From NCBI GenBank assembly GCA_964631955.1, contig CAZWBA010000001.1, positions 186,001 to 250,000 of the forward strand: 64,000 nucleotides of DNA, written 5' to 3'. Positions 1-9,316 of the stretch are shown here, one piece after another. The notes beneath the pieces are model-generated. The model was given only the letters and a program-made list of their open reading frames with translations. It ran no database searches and had not been told where the DNA came from. The position numbers were made by a program, and so were the translations under genes. This stretch comes from CAMLJR01 sp964631955. Lineage in GTDB: Bacteria; Pseudomonadota; Gammaproteobacteria; Pseudomonadales; CAMLJR01. Numbering within the stretch: position 1 is the stretch's first letter; every line of letters begins with the position of its first letter.

Positions 1-737
1 AGCAACACCGCCATCGTGATGCCGGAGGTCGTTAATGTACGGTCCAGCGTTTCGGTGGTCGAGATATTCATGATCTCGATCACCTCCATTTTTCTCAATT
101 TGCGAAAATTCTCACGAATCCGATCGAAAATGACGATCGTATCGTTAATCGAATAACCCACGATGGCAAGTATGGCCGCCAATGTCGTCAAATCGAATTC
201 CCACTGAAACAGGGCAAACATGCCGAGCGCAATGAATGCATCGTGAAATAAGGACACAATCGCGCCGACACCGAATTTATATTCAAAACGAAAGGCGACA
301 TAAAGCATTACGGCAATCAGCGATAACAACAGGGCCAGGCCACCTTTTTCGCGCAGCTCCTCTCCGACCTGAGGGCCGACGAATTCAACGCGACGCAATT
401 TGACCTCACCTTGCGCGTCTTTCTGCAATAACTCGACCACATGATTGCCGATACGCGCATCGTCCGTGGTCGGCAGGCGCACCATCACGTCACGCTCGGT
501 GCCGAGATTCACCACTGTCGCCCGCTCAAAACCACCGCGCTCCAGCGTTTCTCGAATTTCCGTCAACGAAACCGGCTGCGAATAAGTTGCTTCGACCAGC
601 GTGCCGCCCGCGAAATCGAGGCCGAAATTCAGACCTTTCGTCGCCAGAAAAAATATCGCCAGAATGGTGGTGAAAATTGAAAATCCCGCTGCGTAAAAAC
701 GCAAGCCGAGAAAGTTGATCACTTTGCGCTGAGTCAT
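1..737 (-). CDS. secF: SecF, protein translocase subunit (3' part cut by window edge)
   Basis: SecF works with SecD in the inner membrane to drive late, proton-motive-force-dependent steps of Sec export. Reading leftwards from the ATG at 737, 245 codons are present without a stop, and the C-terminus lies outside the window. A first membrane segment (about residues 10-32) is followed by the SecF signature GLDFAGGTLVE, a periplasmic domain, and then the conserved membrane block GYSINDTIVIFDRIREN. The start lies 10 bases after the secD stop, so the two are almost certainly co-transcribed. Family length is roughly 300-320 residues, so about three quarters is visible. Identification is secure. Confidence 0.96.
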   Translation of the reverse strand, partial: MTQRKVINFLGLRFYAAGFSIFTTILAIFFLATKGLNFGLDFAGGTLVEATYSQPVSLTEIRETLERGGFERATVVNLGTERDVMVRLPTTDDARIGNHVVELLQKDAQGEVKLRRVEFVGPQVGEELREKGGLALLLSLIAVMLYVAFRFEYKFGVGAIVSLFHDAFIALGMFALFQWEFDLTTLAAILAIVGYSINDTIVIFDRIRENFRKLRKMEVIEIMNISTTETLDRTLTTSGITMAVL

Positions 738-747
738 GTCGCCGCCC

Positions 748-2607
748 CTAAATCCAGAGTTTTTCAAGGCGTCGACCGCCATGCGTTAAATTGATCATCG
801 CGCGCGTCACCATGATCGCAGTAAATTGCGAAATGATGAGGCCGATTGCGGAGGTCACTGCAAAACCTTTCACGGGCCCCGTTCCCAACGCATACAGCAG
901 AATGGAAACAATCAGTCCCGTGAAGTTCGCATCAAAAATCGTGTTCGATGCCCGCTCGAATCCCGCGTGAATCGCCGCCTGTGGTGTGAGACCGCCACGC
1001 AGCTCCTCCTTGATGCGCCCATAAATGAGAACGTTGGCATCGACGGCCATCGCCATCGACAACACAATGCCGGCAATGCCCGGCATGGTTAACGTCGCAG
1101 ATAACAACGACATGCAGGCGATCAGCAACAATATGTTGAAGGTCAGCGCCATCACCGCGAACAGACCGAACAGGCGGTAAAGCCCCACCATCACGAGCGC
1201 GACAAAGGCGAGACCGACGTAAGTAGCGACCAGACCCTGCTGAATATTTTCAGCGCCGAGCGATGGTCCGACCGTACGTTCTTCGACGAAATCCATCGGC
1301 GCAGCCAGCGCGCCCGCTCTCAACAATAATGCGAGCTCTGCCGCTTCGCCCGGATTATCGAGACCCGTGATACGGAAGCGATTGCCGAGCGTGTCGCGAA
1401 TCGTCGCCAGGCTGATAATTTTTTTCTCGTCGTACGGCACCTGCACCGCCACGTCCTTGCCCTCCGCATCCTTTTCATAATGCGTGCGCAGCTTGCGCTC
1501 GATAAAGAGTACGCCGAGGCGACGATTGACATTCTGACGCGTTGCCTGCGCCATCAGATTGCCGCCTTCGCTATCGAGCACAATATTGACTTCGGGCTGA
1601 CTGCTCTGCGCATCGAAGCCCGACTTCGCATCGGTCACGCGCTCGCCCGTGATCACCACATCGCGCTCCAGGTAAGCCGACTTCGGCCCGAAGCGGGTGT
1701 CGCGAAACTCAAAACTCTCGCGCTGCGAAGGATCGCTGTCTTTCGATTCCAGACGAAATTCCAGATTGGCGGTTTTGCCGAGAATACGCTTGGCTTCGGC
1801 GGTATCCTGAATACCGGGCAATTCCACCACGATGCGATTGCGTCCCTGCCGTTGCACGAGCGGCTCGGCAACACCGAGTTCGTTCACCCGGTTACGCAAT
1901 GTGGTGAGGTTCTGCCCCACGGCATAATCTTCGATGTCGCGAATTTTCTGCTCGGAGATGGTCCAGTTGACCCTGACACCCTCTGTTTCAACTTCCTGCG
2001 CAGATACCAGATGCGGATAATTCTTACGAACCGCGCCAATGGCCTTATCCGCCAGCTCCTGTTCCTTGAAGCGACCGACGATGCGATCGCTCCGCGCTTC
2101 GACGAAGCCGCGAATTTTTTCTTCGCGCAACTTCTGCTTGATGCCCGACAAATCCAGCTCCAGTGTTTTCTTCACAGCAGCCGGCGTGTCGACTTGCAGC
2201 AGGAAATGCACACCGCCACTTAAATCGAGTCCGAGCTTCATCGGCTTGCCGCCCAAAGCGGCCAGCCAGCCCGGCGTCGTCGGTGCGAGATTGAGCGCAA
2301 TGACATAGCCGTCGCCGAGCGCGCGCTGCACCGCCGTTTGCGCGCGCAGCTGCTGATCGGCGCTTATCAGACGCACCAGACCGCTTTTGCCCTGCTCATC
2401 GACTTCCGTACTCTTGAATTCAATGCCGGCATCGTTCAATGCGCGGGTCGCCCGATCGAGCACCGCCTGATCGATAACGGCAGCGCTGCTCTCGCCGGAG
2501 AGCTGAACCGCGGGATCCGGGGCATAAAGATTGGGGGCTGCGTACAACAGACCGATCGACAACACAAAAACGATCAGCAAATATTTCCACAACGGATATC
2601 TATTCAT
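748..2607 (-). CDS. secD: SecD, protein translocase subunit
   Basis: SecD is an RND-superfamily inner-membrane protein that pulls exported proteins out of SecYEG using the proton gradient. At 619 residues it has the usual length for the family (about 615 in E. coli). An N-terminal membrane anchor (residues 8-26) precedes the signature GLDLSGGVHFLLQVD, the large periplasmic domain, and a C-terminal block of five membrane segments with AMAVDANVLIYGRIKEEL and GFERASNTIFDANFT. The ATG at 2607 has a GGAA eight bases upstream. secF follows after 10 bases. yajC, the usual upstream partner, is absent; purL is upstream instead, separated by a promoter and a leader of about 160 bases. Confidence 0.97.
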   Translation of the reverse strand: MNRYPLWKYLLIVFVLSIGLLYAAPNLYAPDPAVQLSGESSAAVIDQAVLDRATRALNDAGIEFKSTEVDEQGKSGLVRLISADQQLRAQTAVQRALGDGYVIALNLAPTTPGWLAALGGKPMKLGLDLSGGVHFLLQVDTPAAVKKTLELDLSGIKQKLREEKIRGFVEARSDRIVGRFKEQELADKAIGAVRKNYPHLVSAQEVETEGVRVNWTISEQKIRDIEDYAVGQNLTTLRNRVNELGVAEPLVQRQGRNRIVVELPGIQDTAEAKRILGKTANLEFRLESKDSDPSQRESFEFRDTRFGPKSAYLERDVVITGERVTDAKSGFDAQSSQPEVNIVLDSEGGNLMAQATRQNVNRRLGVLFIERKLRTHYEKDAEGKDVAVQVPYDEKKIISLATIRDTLGNRFRITGLDNPGEAAELALLLRAGALAAPMDFVEERTVGPSLGAENIQQGLVATYVGLAFVALVMVGLYRLFGLFAVMALTFNILLLIACMSLLSATLTMPGIAGIVLSMAMAVDANVLIYGRIKEELRGGLTPQAAIHAGFERASNTIFDANFTGLIVSILLYALGTGPVKGFAVTSAIGLIISQFTAIMVTRAMINLTHGGRRLEKLWI

Positions 2608-2776
2608 AGAAATTCCAGATTGAATTCAGGCTTCTGCAACGCTTATCGAAGACTTTTGTTTTTATACAGATCACGCATGGGATTACGAACGAGCTGTTCT
2701 TTGAGGTTGCTGCTCTCGCAGCATCGATTCCACCGACATCGCTCGATAACGGGCTGCGGTGATAAAAGCGCGGCCC

Positions 2777-2804
2777 ATTATACGTAAACGCGTTGACACA
2801 ACAA
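2777..2804 (-). promoter_or_regulatory. Sigma-70-type promoter for secDF
   Basis: On the minus strand TTGTTG (2804-2799) and a perfect TATAAT (2782-2777) are separated by 16 bases. Transcription would start near 2770, giving a leader of about 160 bases before secD. The leader contains two tiny ATG-initiated reading frames (2739-2683, 18 codons; 2678-2643, 11 codons), neither with a convincing Shine-Dalgarno. The promoter shows that secDF can be transcribed independently of purL. Confidence 0.6.
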
Positions 2805-2839
2805 CCGCGCCAGAAGTTCAGATGATCCGGTGGCGTTCG

Positions 2840-5800
2840 TTATCCGACCCAGACGCGCGCGTTGCGGAAAATTCGCAGCCACGCCCCATCTTCCTGCCAG
2901 TCTTCGGGATGCCATGAATTCTGCACCGCTCGAAATACGCGCTCGGGATGCGGCATCAGCAGCGTCGCGCGCCCATCGCGACTCGTCACACCGGCGATGC
3001 CGACCGGCGAGCCATTCGGATTCGCGGGATAATTTTCGGTGACCTGCAATCGATGATCGACATAGCGCAGCGACACCTGCTCCCCGGACTGCAGCGCAGC
3101 GAGTTGATCGGCGCCGGCAAATTCTGCGCGGCCTTCGCCGTGTGCAACGGCGATCGGCATATGCGAACCCGCCATCTCATTGAAAAACAGCGACGGCGAT
3201 GGCGGCACCTGCACCAGCGCAAAGCGCGCTTCGAACTGCTCGGACAAATTGCGCACAAAACGTGGCCACAGCTCAGCCCCCGGAATCAGCGATTTGAGAT
3301 TCGACATCATCTGACAGCCATTACAGATGCCGAGCGAGAACGTATCAGAGCGATGGAAAAATGCCTGAAACTGATCGCGTGCGCGCGTGTTGAACAAAAT
3401 CGTTTTTGCCCAGCCTTCGCCCGCGCCGAGCACATCGCCATACGAAAAGCCGCCGCATGCAGCAAAACCTTTGAACGCATCGAGTGCAACGCGACCGCTC
3501 AGAATATCGCTCATGTGCACATCGACCGCTTCGAAACCCGCGCGATCGAAAGCGGCTGCCATTTCGACCTGACCATTCACGCCCTGCTCGCGCAAAATAG
3601 CGACGTGCGGACGTTTACCACTATTAATAAATGGCGCTGCGATATCGCTGTTCTGATCGAAACTCAATTTAACGCTGAGACCGGGATCATTCGCATCGAG
3701 CAGTGCATCGAATTCCTGCTGCGCGCACTCCGGATTATCGCGCAGCGATTGAATGCGATAACTCGTTTCGCTCCACGCGCGCTGATATTGCACGCGATCA
3801 CCTTTCAGCACGACGCTGCCATTCCAGTTGAACTGCAATGCATTGCCCGCTTTTGGCTCGCCGAGCACATACACGGAACCGCCGAGTCCATTTTTCCCGA
3901 ATACATCGAGCACCGCCGCGCGTTGATCGCGCGCGATCTGCAATACCGCGCCGAGTTCCTCGCTGAACAACACCGAAAGTGCATCGCTGCCCAGTGCATT
4001 TAATTCGACATCGAAACCGCAGTGTCCCGCGAATGCCATTTCACACAATGTCGCGAACAGGCCACCATCGGATCGATCGTGATAAGCGAGAATTTGTTGC
4101 GCATCGAGCAATTGCTGTATCGCTGGGAAAAATCCACCGAGCGATTTCGCATCGTCGACATCGGGCGCGGTATCGCCGATCTGGTTGAATACCTGCGCGA
4201 GCGCCGATCCGCCCAAACGATTTTTGCGTGCGCCTAAATCGACAATGATCAAGTCGCTAACACCGCGATCGAGGCGCAATTGCGGCGTCACCGTTTTGCG
4301 CACATCAACCACAGGCGCAAACGCGGAAATGATCAGTGACAGCGGCGCGGTGACCGATTTTGGCTCGCCGTCGTCATTCCATGCCGTGCGCATCGACATC
4401 GAATCCTTGCCGACCGGGATCGTGATACCGAGTTGCGGACACAATTCCATGCCGACCGCCTTGACGGTATCGAACAATTTTTCGTCCTCGCCGGGATGGC
4501 CCGCCGCGCACATCCAGTTCGCAGACAATTTCACATCGGATAATTTTTCGATGCTTGTCGCCGCGATATTGGTGATCGCTTCGCCGATCGCCATACGTCC
4601 CGATGCCGCTGCGTTGATCAATGCGAGCGGTGTGCGCTCTCCCATCGACATCGCCTCGCCGCGATACGAATCGTAGGCAACCGTCGTCACCGCGCAATCG
4701 GCGACCGGGACCTGCCACGGACCGACCAGTTGATCGCGCGCGACCATGCCCGTGACCGAGCGATCGCCGATCGTGATCAAAAAGTTTTTGCTCGCCACCG
4801 TCGGCAATTGCAACACACGCTTCGCCGCATCGTTCAAATCGATACGATCGAGACGCAGCGGCTCCTGGTGCCCGGTTTTGACACCATTAACGAGCGGGGC
4901 GCGATTGAAACTGCGCTGCATTTTCGGCGGTTTGCCGAACAGCACCGACATCGGCAAATCGACCGGATTATTTTCAAAAATCTTATCGCCGAGCGTTAAA
5001 TGTTTCTCGTCGGTCGCAACACCGACCACCGCAAACGGACAACGCTCGCGTTCACACAACGCCTTAAACCGTTCAAGATTTTCCGGCTTAACGGCAAGAA
5101 CATAACGCTCCTGCGATTCATTGCACCAGATTTCCAGCGGCGACATGCCGGGCTCGTCGTTCGGCACATTGCGCAACTCGAATCTGCCGCCTTTCTCTCC
5201 GTCCTTCACCAACTCAGGAAAAGCGTTAGATAAACCGCCCGCGCCGACATCGTGAATGAACTCGATGGGGTTTTTATCGCCGAGCGCCCAGCAGCGATCT
5301 ATGACTTCCTGACAGCGGCGTTCGATCTCCGGGTTTTGCCGCTGCACCGATGCAAAATCCAGATCCTCGCTCGATGCCCCGCTCGTCATCGACGACGCTG
5401 CGCCGCCGCCGAGCCCGATCAACATCGCGGGACCGCCGAGCACAATTAACCGGCAACCGGCTGCAAACGGTTTTTTCTCGATATGTTCGGCTTTGATATT
5501 GCCGTAGCCGCCCGCGATCATGATCGGCTTGTGATAGCCGCGGCGCTCGATGCCATTCGCGCCATTGGCGTTTTCCTCGAAGGTGCGGAAATAGCCGCAA
5601 ATATTCGGGCGGCCGTATTCGTTGTTGAACGCCGCACCGCCGATGGGGCCTTCGATCATGATGTCGAGCGCGGTGACGATGCGATTCGGTTTGCCGTAGG
5701 CGATTTCCCAGGGTTGATTGAAATCGGGAATCTGCAGATTCGATACGGTGAATCCCGTCAGACCCACTTTCGGTTTCGAGCCGCGACCGACCGCGCCCTC

Positions 5801-6781
5801 GTCGCGAATTTCACCGCCCGCGCCGGTGCCCGCGCCGGGGAATGGCGCAATCGCGGTCGGATGATTGTGCGTTTCAACTTTCATCAGCAGATGAATGTCT
5901 TCGTCGTGGTAGCGATACGCGAAATCGTCGGGATCTGGATAGAAGCGACCGGCACGGCTGCCGACAACGACAGCGGCGTTATCCGAATACGCACTGAGCA
6001 CATTCTCTCCGCCCAGTTGATTGGTGTTCCTGATCATCTGAAACAGCGAATGCGTTTGCGCCACGCCATCGATGGTCCAGCTCGCGTTGAAAATCTTGTG
6101 GCGGCAATGTTCGGAGTTCGCCTGCGCGAACATCATCAGTTCGACATCGGTGGGATTGCGTTTTAGCTGCGTGAAACTCGCAACGAGATAATCGATTTCG
6201 TCGTCGGCGAGCGCGAGTCCCAATTCGCCGTTCGCATTCACGAGCGCGGCGCGCCCGCCGCTCAGGATATCCACCGTCGTCAACGCACGCGGCGCCTGCC
6301 GCACGAACAATGGCGCGGCGCCTTCAAGCGCGGGCAGTACACTTTCGACCATGCGGTCATGCAGTAACGATGCGGCCGTCTTGCGCTGTTCGATGGATAG
6401 CGGCTCCGCGGTTTTCAGGTAATACGCAATGCCGCGCTCGATGCGCTTGATCTTCTGCAATCCCGAGTTGTGCGCGATGTCGGTGGCCTTGCTGGCCCAC
6501 GGCGAAATCGTGCCGAAACGCGGAATCACAAAAAACAGTTCGCCCTGCGCTTCACCGCCCTGCAGATCGAGCCCCTCGAGTGCAGGCCCATAGCGCAGCA
6601 GCTGTTCCAGCACCCGATGCTCATCGGCATTCAGGCTGTCCTCGACATCGACCAGATGCACGAACTCCGCATACACCCGCTCGATGGCGGCCTCGCGACC
6701 TGGAAAGAGTGCCGAGAGATTGGCGTGCAGTTTACGGATACGGAATGGGGAAAGAGCCGGGGCGCCGCGCAGGATCAGCAT
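2840..6781 (-). CDS. purL: Phosphoribosylformylglycinamidine (FGAM) synthase
   Basis: This enzyme converts FGAR to FGAM with ATP and glutamine, the fourth step of de novo purine synthesis, in the cytoplasm. At 1313 residues it is the long single-chain form of gammaproteobacteria (E. coli 1295). The N-terminus MLILRGAPALSPFR is typical. The two AIRS-like synthase halves follow, with MVARDQLVGPWQVPVADCA at the second. The C-terminal class I glutaminase domain carries the nucleophile Cys in LGICNGCQMM and a His/Glu pair in MPHPERVFR. The gene is divergent from mltF, the same arrangement as in E. coli. secD lies downstream but has its own promoter. Confidence 0.98.
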   Translation of the reverse strand: MLILRGAPALSPFRIRKLHANLSALFPGREAAIERVYAEFVHLVDVEDSLNADEHRVLEQLLRYGPALEGLDLQGGEAQGELFFVIPRFGTISPWASKATDIAHNSGLQKIKRIERGIAYYLKTAEPLSIEQRKTAASLLHDRMVESVLPALEGAAPLFVRQAPRALTTVDILSGGRAALVNANGELGLALADDEIDYLVASFTQLKRNPTDVELMMFAQANSEHCRHKIFNASWTIDGVAQTHSLFQMIRNTNQLGGENVLSAYSDNAAVVVGSRAGRFYPDPDDFAYRYHDEDIHLLMKVETHNHPTAIAPFPGAGTGAGGEIRDEGAVGRGSKPKVGLTGFTVSNLQIPDFNQPWEIAYGKPNRIVTALDIMIEGPIGGAAFNNEYGRPNICGYFRTFEENANGANGIERRGYHKPIMIAGGYGNIKAEHIEKKPFAAGCRLIVLGGPAMLIGLGGGAASSMTSGASSEDLDFASVQRQNPEIERRCQEVIDRCWALGDKNPIEFIHDVGAGGLSNAFPELVKDGEKGGRFELRNVPNDEPGMSPLEIWCNESQERYVLAVKPENLERFKALCERERCPFAVVGVATDEKHLTLGDKIFENNPVDLPMSVLFGKPPKMQRSFNRAPLVNGVKTGHQEPLRLDRIDLNDAAKRVLQLPTVASKNFLITIGDRSVTGMVARDQLVGPWQVPVADCAVTTVAYDSYRGEAMSMGERTPLALINAAASGRMAIGEAITNIAATSIEKLSDVKLSANWMCAAGHPGEDEKLFDTVKAVGMELCPQLGITIPVGKDSMSMRTAWNDDGEPKSVTAPLSLIISAFAPVVDVRKTVTPQLRLDRGVSDLIIVDLGARKNRLGGSALAQVFNQIGDTAPDVDDAKSLGGFFPAIQQLLDAQQILAYHDRSDGGLFATLCEMAFAGHCGFDVELNALGSDALSVLFSEELGAVLQIARDQRAAVLDVFGKNGLGGSVYVLGEPKAGNALQFNWNGSVVLKGDRVQYQRAWSETSYRIQSLRDNPECAQQEFDALLDANDPGLSVKLSFDQNSDIAAPFINSGKRPHVAILREQGVNGQVEMAAAFDRAGFEAVDVHMSDILSGRVALDAFKGFAACGGFSYGDVLGAGEGWAKTILFNTRARDQFQAFFHRSDTFSLGICNGCQMMSNLKSLIPGAELWPRFVRNLSEQFEARFALVQVPPSPSLFFNEMAGSHMPIAVAHGEGRAEFAGADQLAALQSGEQVSLRYVDHRLQVTENYPANPNGSPVGIAGVTSRDGRATLLMPHPERVFRAVQNSWHPEDWQEDGAWLRIFRNARVWVG

Positions 6782-6867
6782 GCCGGGGTTAACCTCTAGT
6801 CTGTGAGAGCGGAAAGGATTGCCTTTGTGGTCGCAGAACCCTGACGACGGGGAAGGCGAGGGCGCGT

Positions 6868-6896
6868 ATTGTAAAGGATTGAGACCGATTGATCAG
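6868..6896 (-). promoter_or_regulatory. Possible purL promoter
   Basis: On the minus strand a TACAAT (6873-6868) lies about 87 bases upstream of the purL ATG. The hexamer at the -35 distance (CTGATC, 17 bases away) is weak. No convincing PurR operator palindrome was recognised in the leader. Confidence 0.35.
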
Positions 6897-6952
6897 CCGC
6901 GACTTCGAGCCATGTCGGCCGTTGTCCGGTTGGCTGATCAGCAGTTGACCAT

Positions 6953-6958
6953 TAGAAT
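6953..6958 (+). promoter_or_regulatory. Promoter -10 element close to mltF
   Basis: TAGAAT at 6953-6958 has TTGGCT at the 17-base -35 spacing (6930-6935). If used, transcription would begin only a few bases before the mltF ATG at 6968, giving a nearly leaderless mRNA. No Shine-Dalgarno is visible before that ATG, which fits. A promoter further upstream cannot be excluded. Confidence 0.4.
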
Positions 6959-6967
6959 GCCGCCACA

Positions 6968-8440
6968 ATGATTTCTACGCTATTTGCTTTTCCGACGTTA
7001 TCGGCAGTATTCAGCCGCCTGCGCCCGCTTCCACGTCATGCCCTGCTGGCCATAGCGGCGCTGCTCGGGGGCTGCGGCTCGTCCGATCATCTGCAGGAGA
7101 TCCGCGACAGCGGTGTGCTGCACGTCCTCATGCGCAACAGCCCGACGACCTACTTCGAGGACCGGCTGGGTCCGGCGGGCTTTGAATACGAACTCGCGGA
7201 GCGCTTCGCCAGGCACCTCGGCGTTCAGCTTCAGATCGAGACACAACCGAGCATCGCAGGCATCTACGAAAACCTTCAGCGCGGCCGCTCCGATATGGCG
7301 GCGGCGGGACTTGCCGTCACCCCCAAACGCAGCCAGGAAGTGCAGTTCGGCCCGGGCTATCTCGATATCGAGCCGCTCGTGCTCACGCATAACGACAGCA
7401 TTGTTCCCGGCGCGCTGACCGATTTGCGCAACGCCCGTGTACATGTGCTAGCGGGCAGCAACGCGGCGGAGTATTTGTACGCGCATCGGGAAACCGCTCC
7501 CGGCCTGCAATGGCAGGAATCGAAGGATCTGGAAACGATCGACCTGCTCGAACAGCTCGATAATCGCGAGATCGATGCGACCATCATCGATTCGAACGAA
7601 CATGCGGCGAACAAGGCGTTTTACCGCGACGTGCGCATCGCATTCAAACTCGGTTCCCGAACGCATCTCGCCTGGGCCTTTGCCAGAGATCCGCGCAACC
7701 AGCGCCTGCTCGAAGAGGTCAACGCATTTTTCCAACAACTCAAAGCGAGCGGCGAGCTCGCACAGCTGATCGAACGCTACTACACCACCAGCGCCGACAA
7801 CGACCGATACGATGTCGAAACCTTCACCATGAATCTGCAGAACACTCTGCCCAAATACCAGGAGATGTTCGAGCAGGTTGCCGAGGATTTCGATATGGAC
7901 TGGCGCCTGCTCGCCGCCATCAGTTACGCCGAATCGGAATGGAAGCCCACCGCAACATCGCCGACGGGCGTGCGCGGCATGATGATGCTCACCAACATCA
8001 CGGCAAAGGAAGTCGGCGTCACCAATCGCATCGACCCGCTACAGAGTCTGCGTGGCGGAGCACGCTATCTAAAAAGCATTCTGCAGTTTCTGCCCAAAAG
8101 CGTTACCGGTGACGATCGCCTCTGGTTCGCGCTGGCGACATACAACATCGGCTACGGCCATGTTCAGGATGCACGCATCATCGCCCAGCAACTCGGTAAA
8201 GATCCGGACAAATGGGCCGAGCTCAAGGAAACGTTGCCGCTGCTGCAGAAAAGTCAGTATCACGAAAAGGCCCGTCACGGCTATGCGCGTGGACGCGAAC
8301 CCGTGCGCTATGTGCAGAACGTGCGTTATTACTACAACCTGCTGACATGGACCGAGGTCGCAAAGCAGCGCACACCGCCGCCGAAAGCAACCGACCAGTA
8401 CATGCCCGAAGTTTTCGATGCAACATTGAATGCGCTGTAG
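6968..8440 (+). CDS. mltF: Membrane-bound lytic murein transglycosylase F
   Basis: MltF cleaves peptidoglycan glycan strands and acts at the inner face of the outer membrane in turnover and recycling. At 490 residues the length fits the family. A lipoprotein signal has its hydrophobic core at residues 25-35 and a lipobox ending in Cys36 (LLGGC). A periplasmic solute-binding-like domain (SBP_bac_3, about 40-265) is followed by the SLT catalytic domain (about 300-460), with the catalytic Glu322 in YAESEW and the downstream GVRGMMMLT and YNIGYGH motifs. It is divergent from purL as in E. coli, with tadA nearby. The n-region before the signal core is long (about 24 residues), but no better in-frame start exists. 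Confidence 0.95.
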   Translation: MISTLFAFPTLSAVFSRLRPLPRHALLAIAALLGGCGSSDHLQEIRDSGVLHVLMRNSPTTYFEDRLGPAGFEYELAERFARHLGVQLQIETQPSIAGIYENLQRGRSDMAAAGLAVTPKRSQEVQFGPGYLDIEPLVLTHNDSIVPGALTDLRNARVHVLAGSNAAEYLYAHRETAPGLQWQESKDLETIDLLEQLDNREIDATIIDSNEHAANKAFYRDVRIAFKLGSRTHLAWAFARDPRNQRLLEEVNAFFQQLKASGELAQLIERYYTTSADNDRYDVETFTMNLQNTLPKYQEMFEQVAEDFDMDWRLLAAISYAESEWKPTATSPTGVRGMMMLTNITAKEVGVTNRIDPLQSLRGGARYLKSILQFLPKSVTGDDRLWFALATYNIGYGHVQDARIIAQQLGKDPDKWAELKETLPLLQKSQYHEKARHGYARGREPVRYVQNVRYYYNLLTWTEVAKQRTPPPKATDQYMPEVFDATLNAL

Positions 8441-8475
8441 TGCTGTGAATGGTTTGTAGTGCTGAAAAATAAAAA

Positions 8476-8503
8476 GCGCCGCATCATCCGATACGGCGAA
8501 AAA
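8476..8503 (-). terminator. Rho-independent terminator after the OmpW gene
   Basis: On the minus strand a CGCCG...CGGCG stem (8498-8494 pairing with 8481-8477) is followed by CTTTTTATTTTT, directly after the stop codon at 8518. The other strand lacks a U-tract, so mltF is not terminated here in the same way. Confidence 0.6.
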
Positions 8504-8517
8504 TAAATGACACTCGT

Positions 8518-9204
8518 TTAAAACCTGTAACCGACACCCAGCATATAAACCCACGGATCGATCGTCACTTCCGTCTTTATTCTGCCAAGCGCTGTATCGA
8601 GACTCGCATCGGTTTCGATCTGCACTCGCCACACCGATGCATTCAGCAACCAGTTCCGGTTGATGTGCCAGTCGATACCCACTTCGGCAGCCAGACCGAA
8701 CGAATCATCCAGATTGAAATTGCTCGCCCCTAAAGCCGATTGCGCGGCACCGCTGACGCCTTCGTCAAAAAACGTTGTGTAGTTGAGTCCCAGGCCGACA
8801 TAAGGCTGCACATCCGAAGCTGATTCTGCAAAATAAAATTGAACACTCAGTGTTGGCGGCAATTGTTTTGTGTTGCCTAATTTCGTGCCATCGGCGACGC
8901 CAAGCCCCCCCAGGCCTTTTGTCGTAACGTCATGCTTGAAAGGCGTGGCAACCAGCAATTCAACGCCCCAATGCGGCGTCAGCATGTAAGTCGCCGTCAC
9001 TCCGAGTGCCGCTGCACCATCGACACCAACCCCGGTTCCGCCCAGTTTGGTGCCACTGACATTTAAATCGGTGCTGCTGTCACGCGGATCGACCGCCGCA
9101 TAGCCCGCCCGCACGATGATATCGCCCGCTTCGTACGCGACAACCTGTCCGCTTATAATTGCCCCGACAATTAATATCCATCGACTTTTGTTAAACGTTT
9201 TCAT
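8518..9204 (-). CDS. OmpW-family outer-membrane protein
   Basis: OmpW proteins are small eight-stranded beta-barrels of the outer membrane, thought to admit small hydrophobic compounds and linked to oxygen and stress responses. From the ATG at 9204 the product has 228 residues. It begins with a signal peptide (basic n-region, hydrophobic 9-20, likely cleavage after VVA at residue 23), then the OmpW-type segment EAGDIIVRAGYAAVDP, and ends in GVGYRF with a terminal Phe as expected for BAM-dependent barrels. The frame is open further upstream to 9267, but that extension would precede the signal peptide, and a GAGG lies before 9204. Two FNR-type boxes lie upstream. A terminator follows. The family is secure; orthology to E. 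coli ompW is likely but not certain. Confidence 0.88.
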   Translation of the reverse strand: MKTFNKSRWILIVGAIISGQVVAYEAGDIIVRAGYAAVDPRDSSTDLNVSGTKLGGTGVGVDGAAALGVTATYMLTPHWGVELLVATPFKHDVTTKGLGGLGVADGTKLGNTKQLPPTLSVQFYFAESASDVQPYVGLGLNYTTFFDEGVSGAAQSALGASNFNLDDSFGLAAEVGIDWHINRNWLLNASVWRVQIETDASLDTALGRIKTEVTIDPWVYMLGVGYRF

Positions 9205-9265
9205 CACTGCATCCTCACTCCAATATGTGGTGAGCGCAGCATCATTTACGCACGCACGAACAACC

Positions 9266-9279
9266 ATGATTTATATCAA
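9266..9279 (-). promoter_or_regulatory. FNR/Anr-type binding site, promoter-proximal to ompW
   Basis: ATGAT-TTAT-ATCAA on the plus strand reads TTGAT-ATAA-ATCAT on the minus strand, matching nine of ten positions of the FNR/Anr consensus TTGAT-N4-ATCAA. Its centre is about 68 bases upstream of the OmpW ATG. A TAAATGAT sequence downstream could serve as the -10 region, close to the -41.5 placement of an activator site. Confidence 0.55.
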
Positions 9280-9316
9280 CGGCGATTTTCGCGGCGGGGG
9301 AAATAAAAATACGGGC

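Noticed and set aside
2643..2739. SecM/VemP-like arrest peptide in the secD leader
   Set aside because: The two tiny ORFs have no signal sequence and no clear Shine-Dalgarno, which known Sec-monitoring peptides require. Kept only as a low-interest note.
2948..4003. 351-codon plus-strand ORF inside purL
   Set aside because: It is antisense to a complete, motif-rich purL and has a composition typical of a reverse-frame shadow (Arg/His/Ile-rich, no domain).
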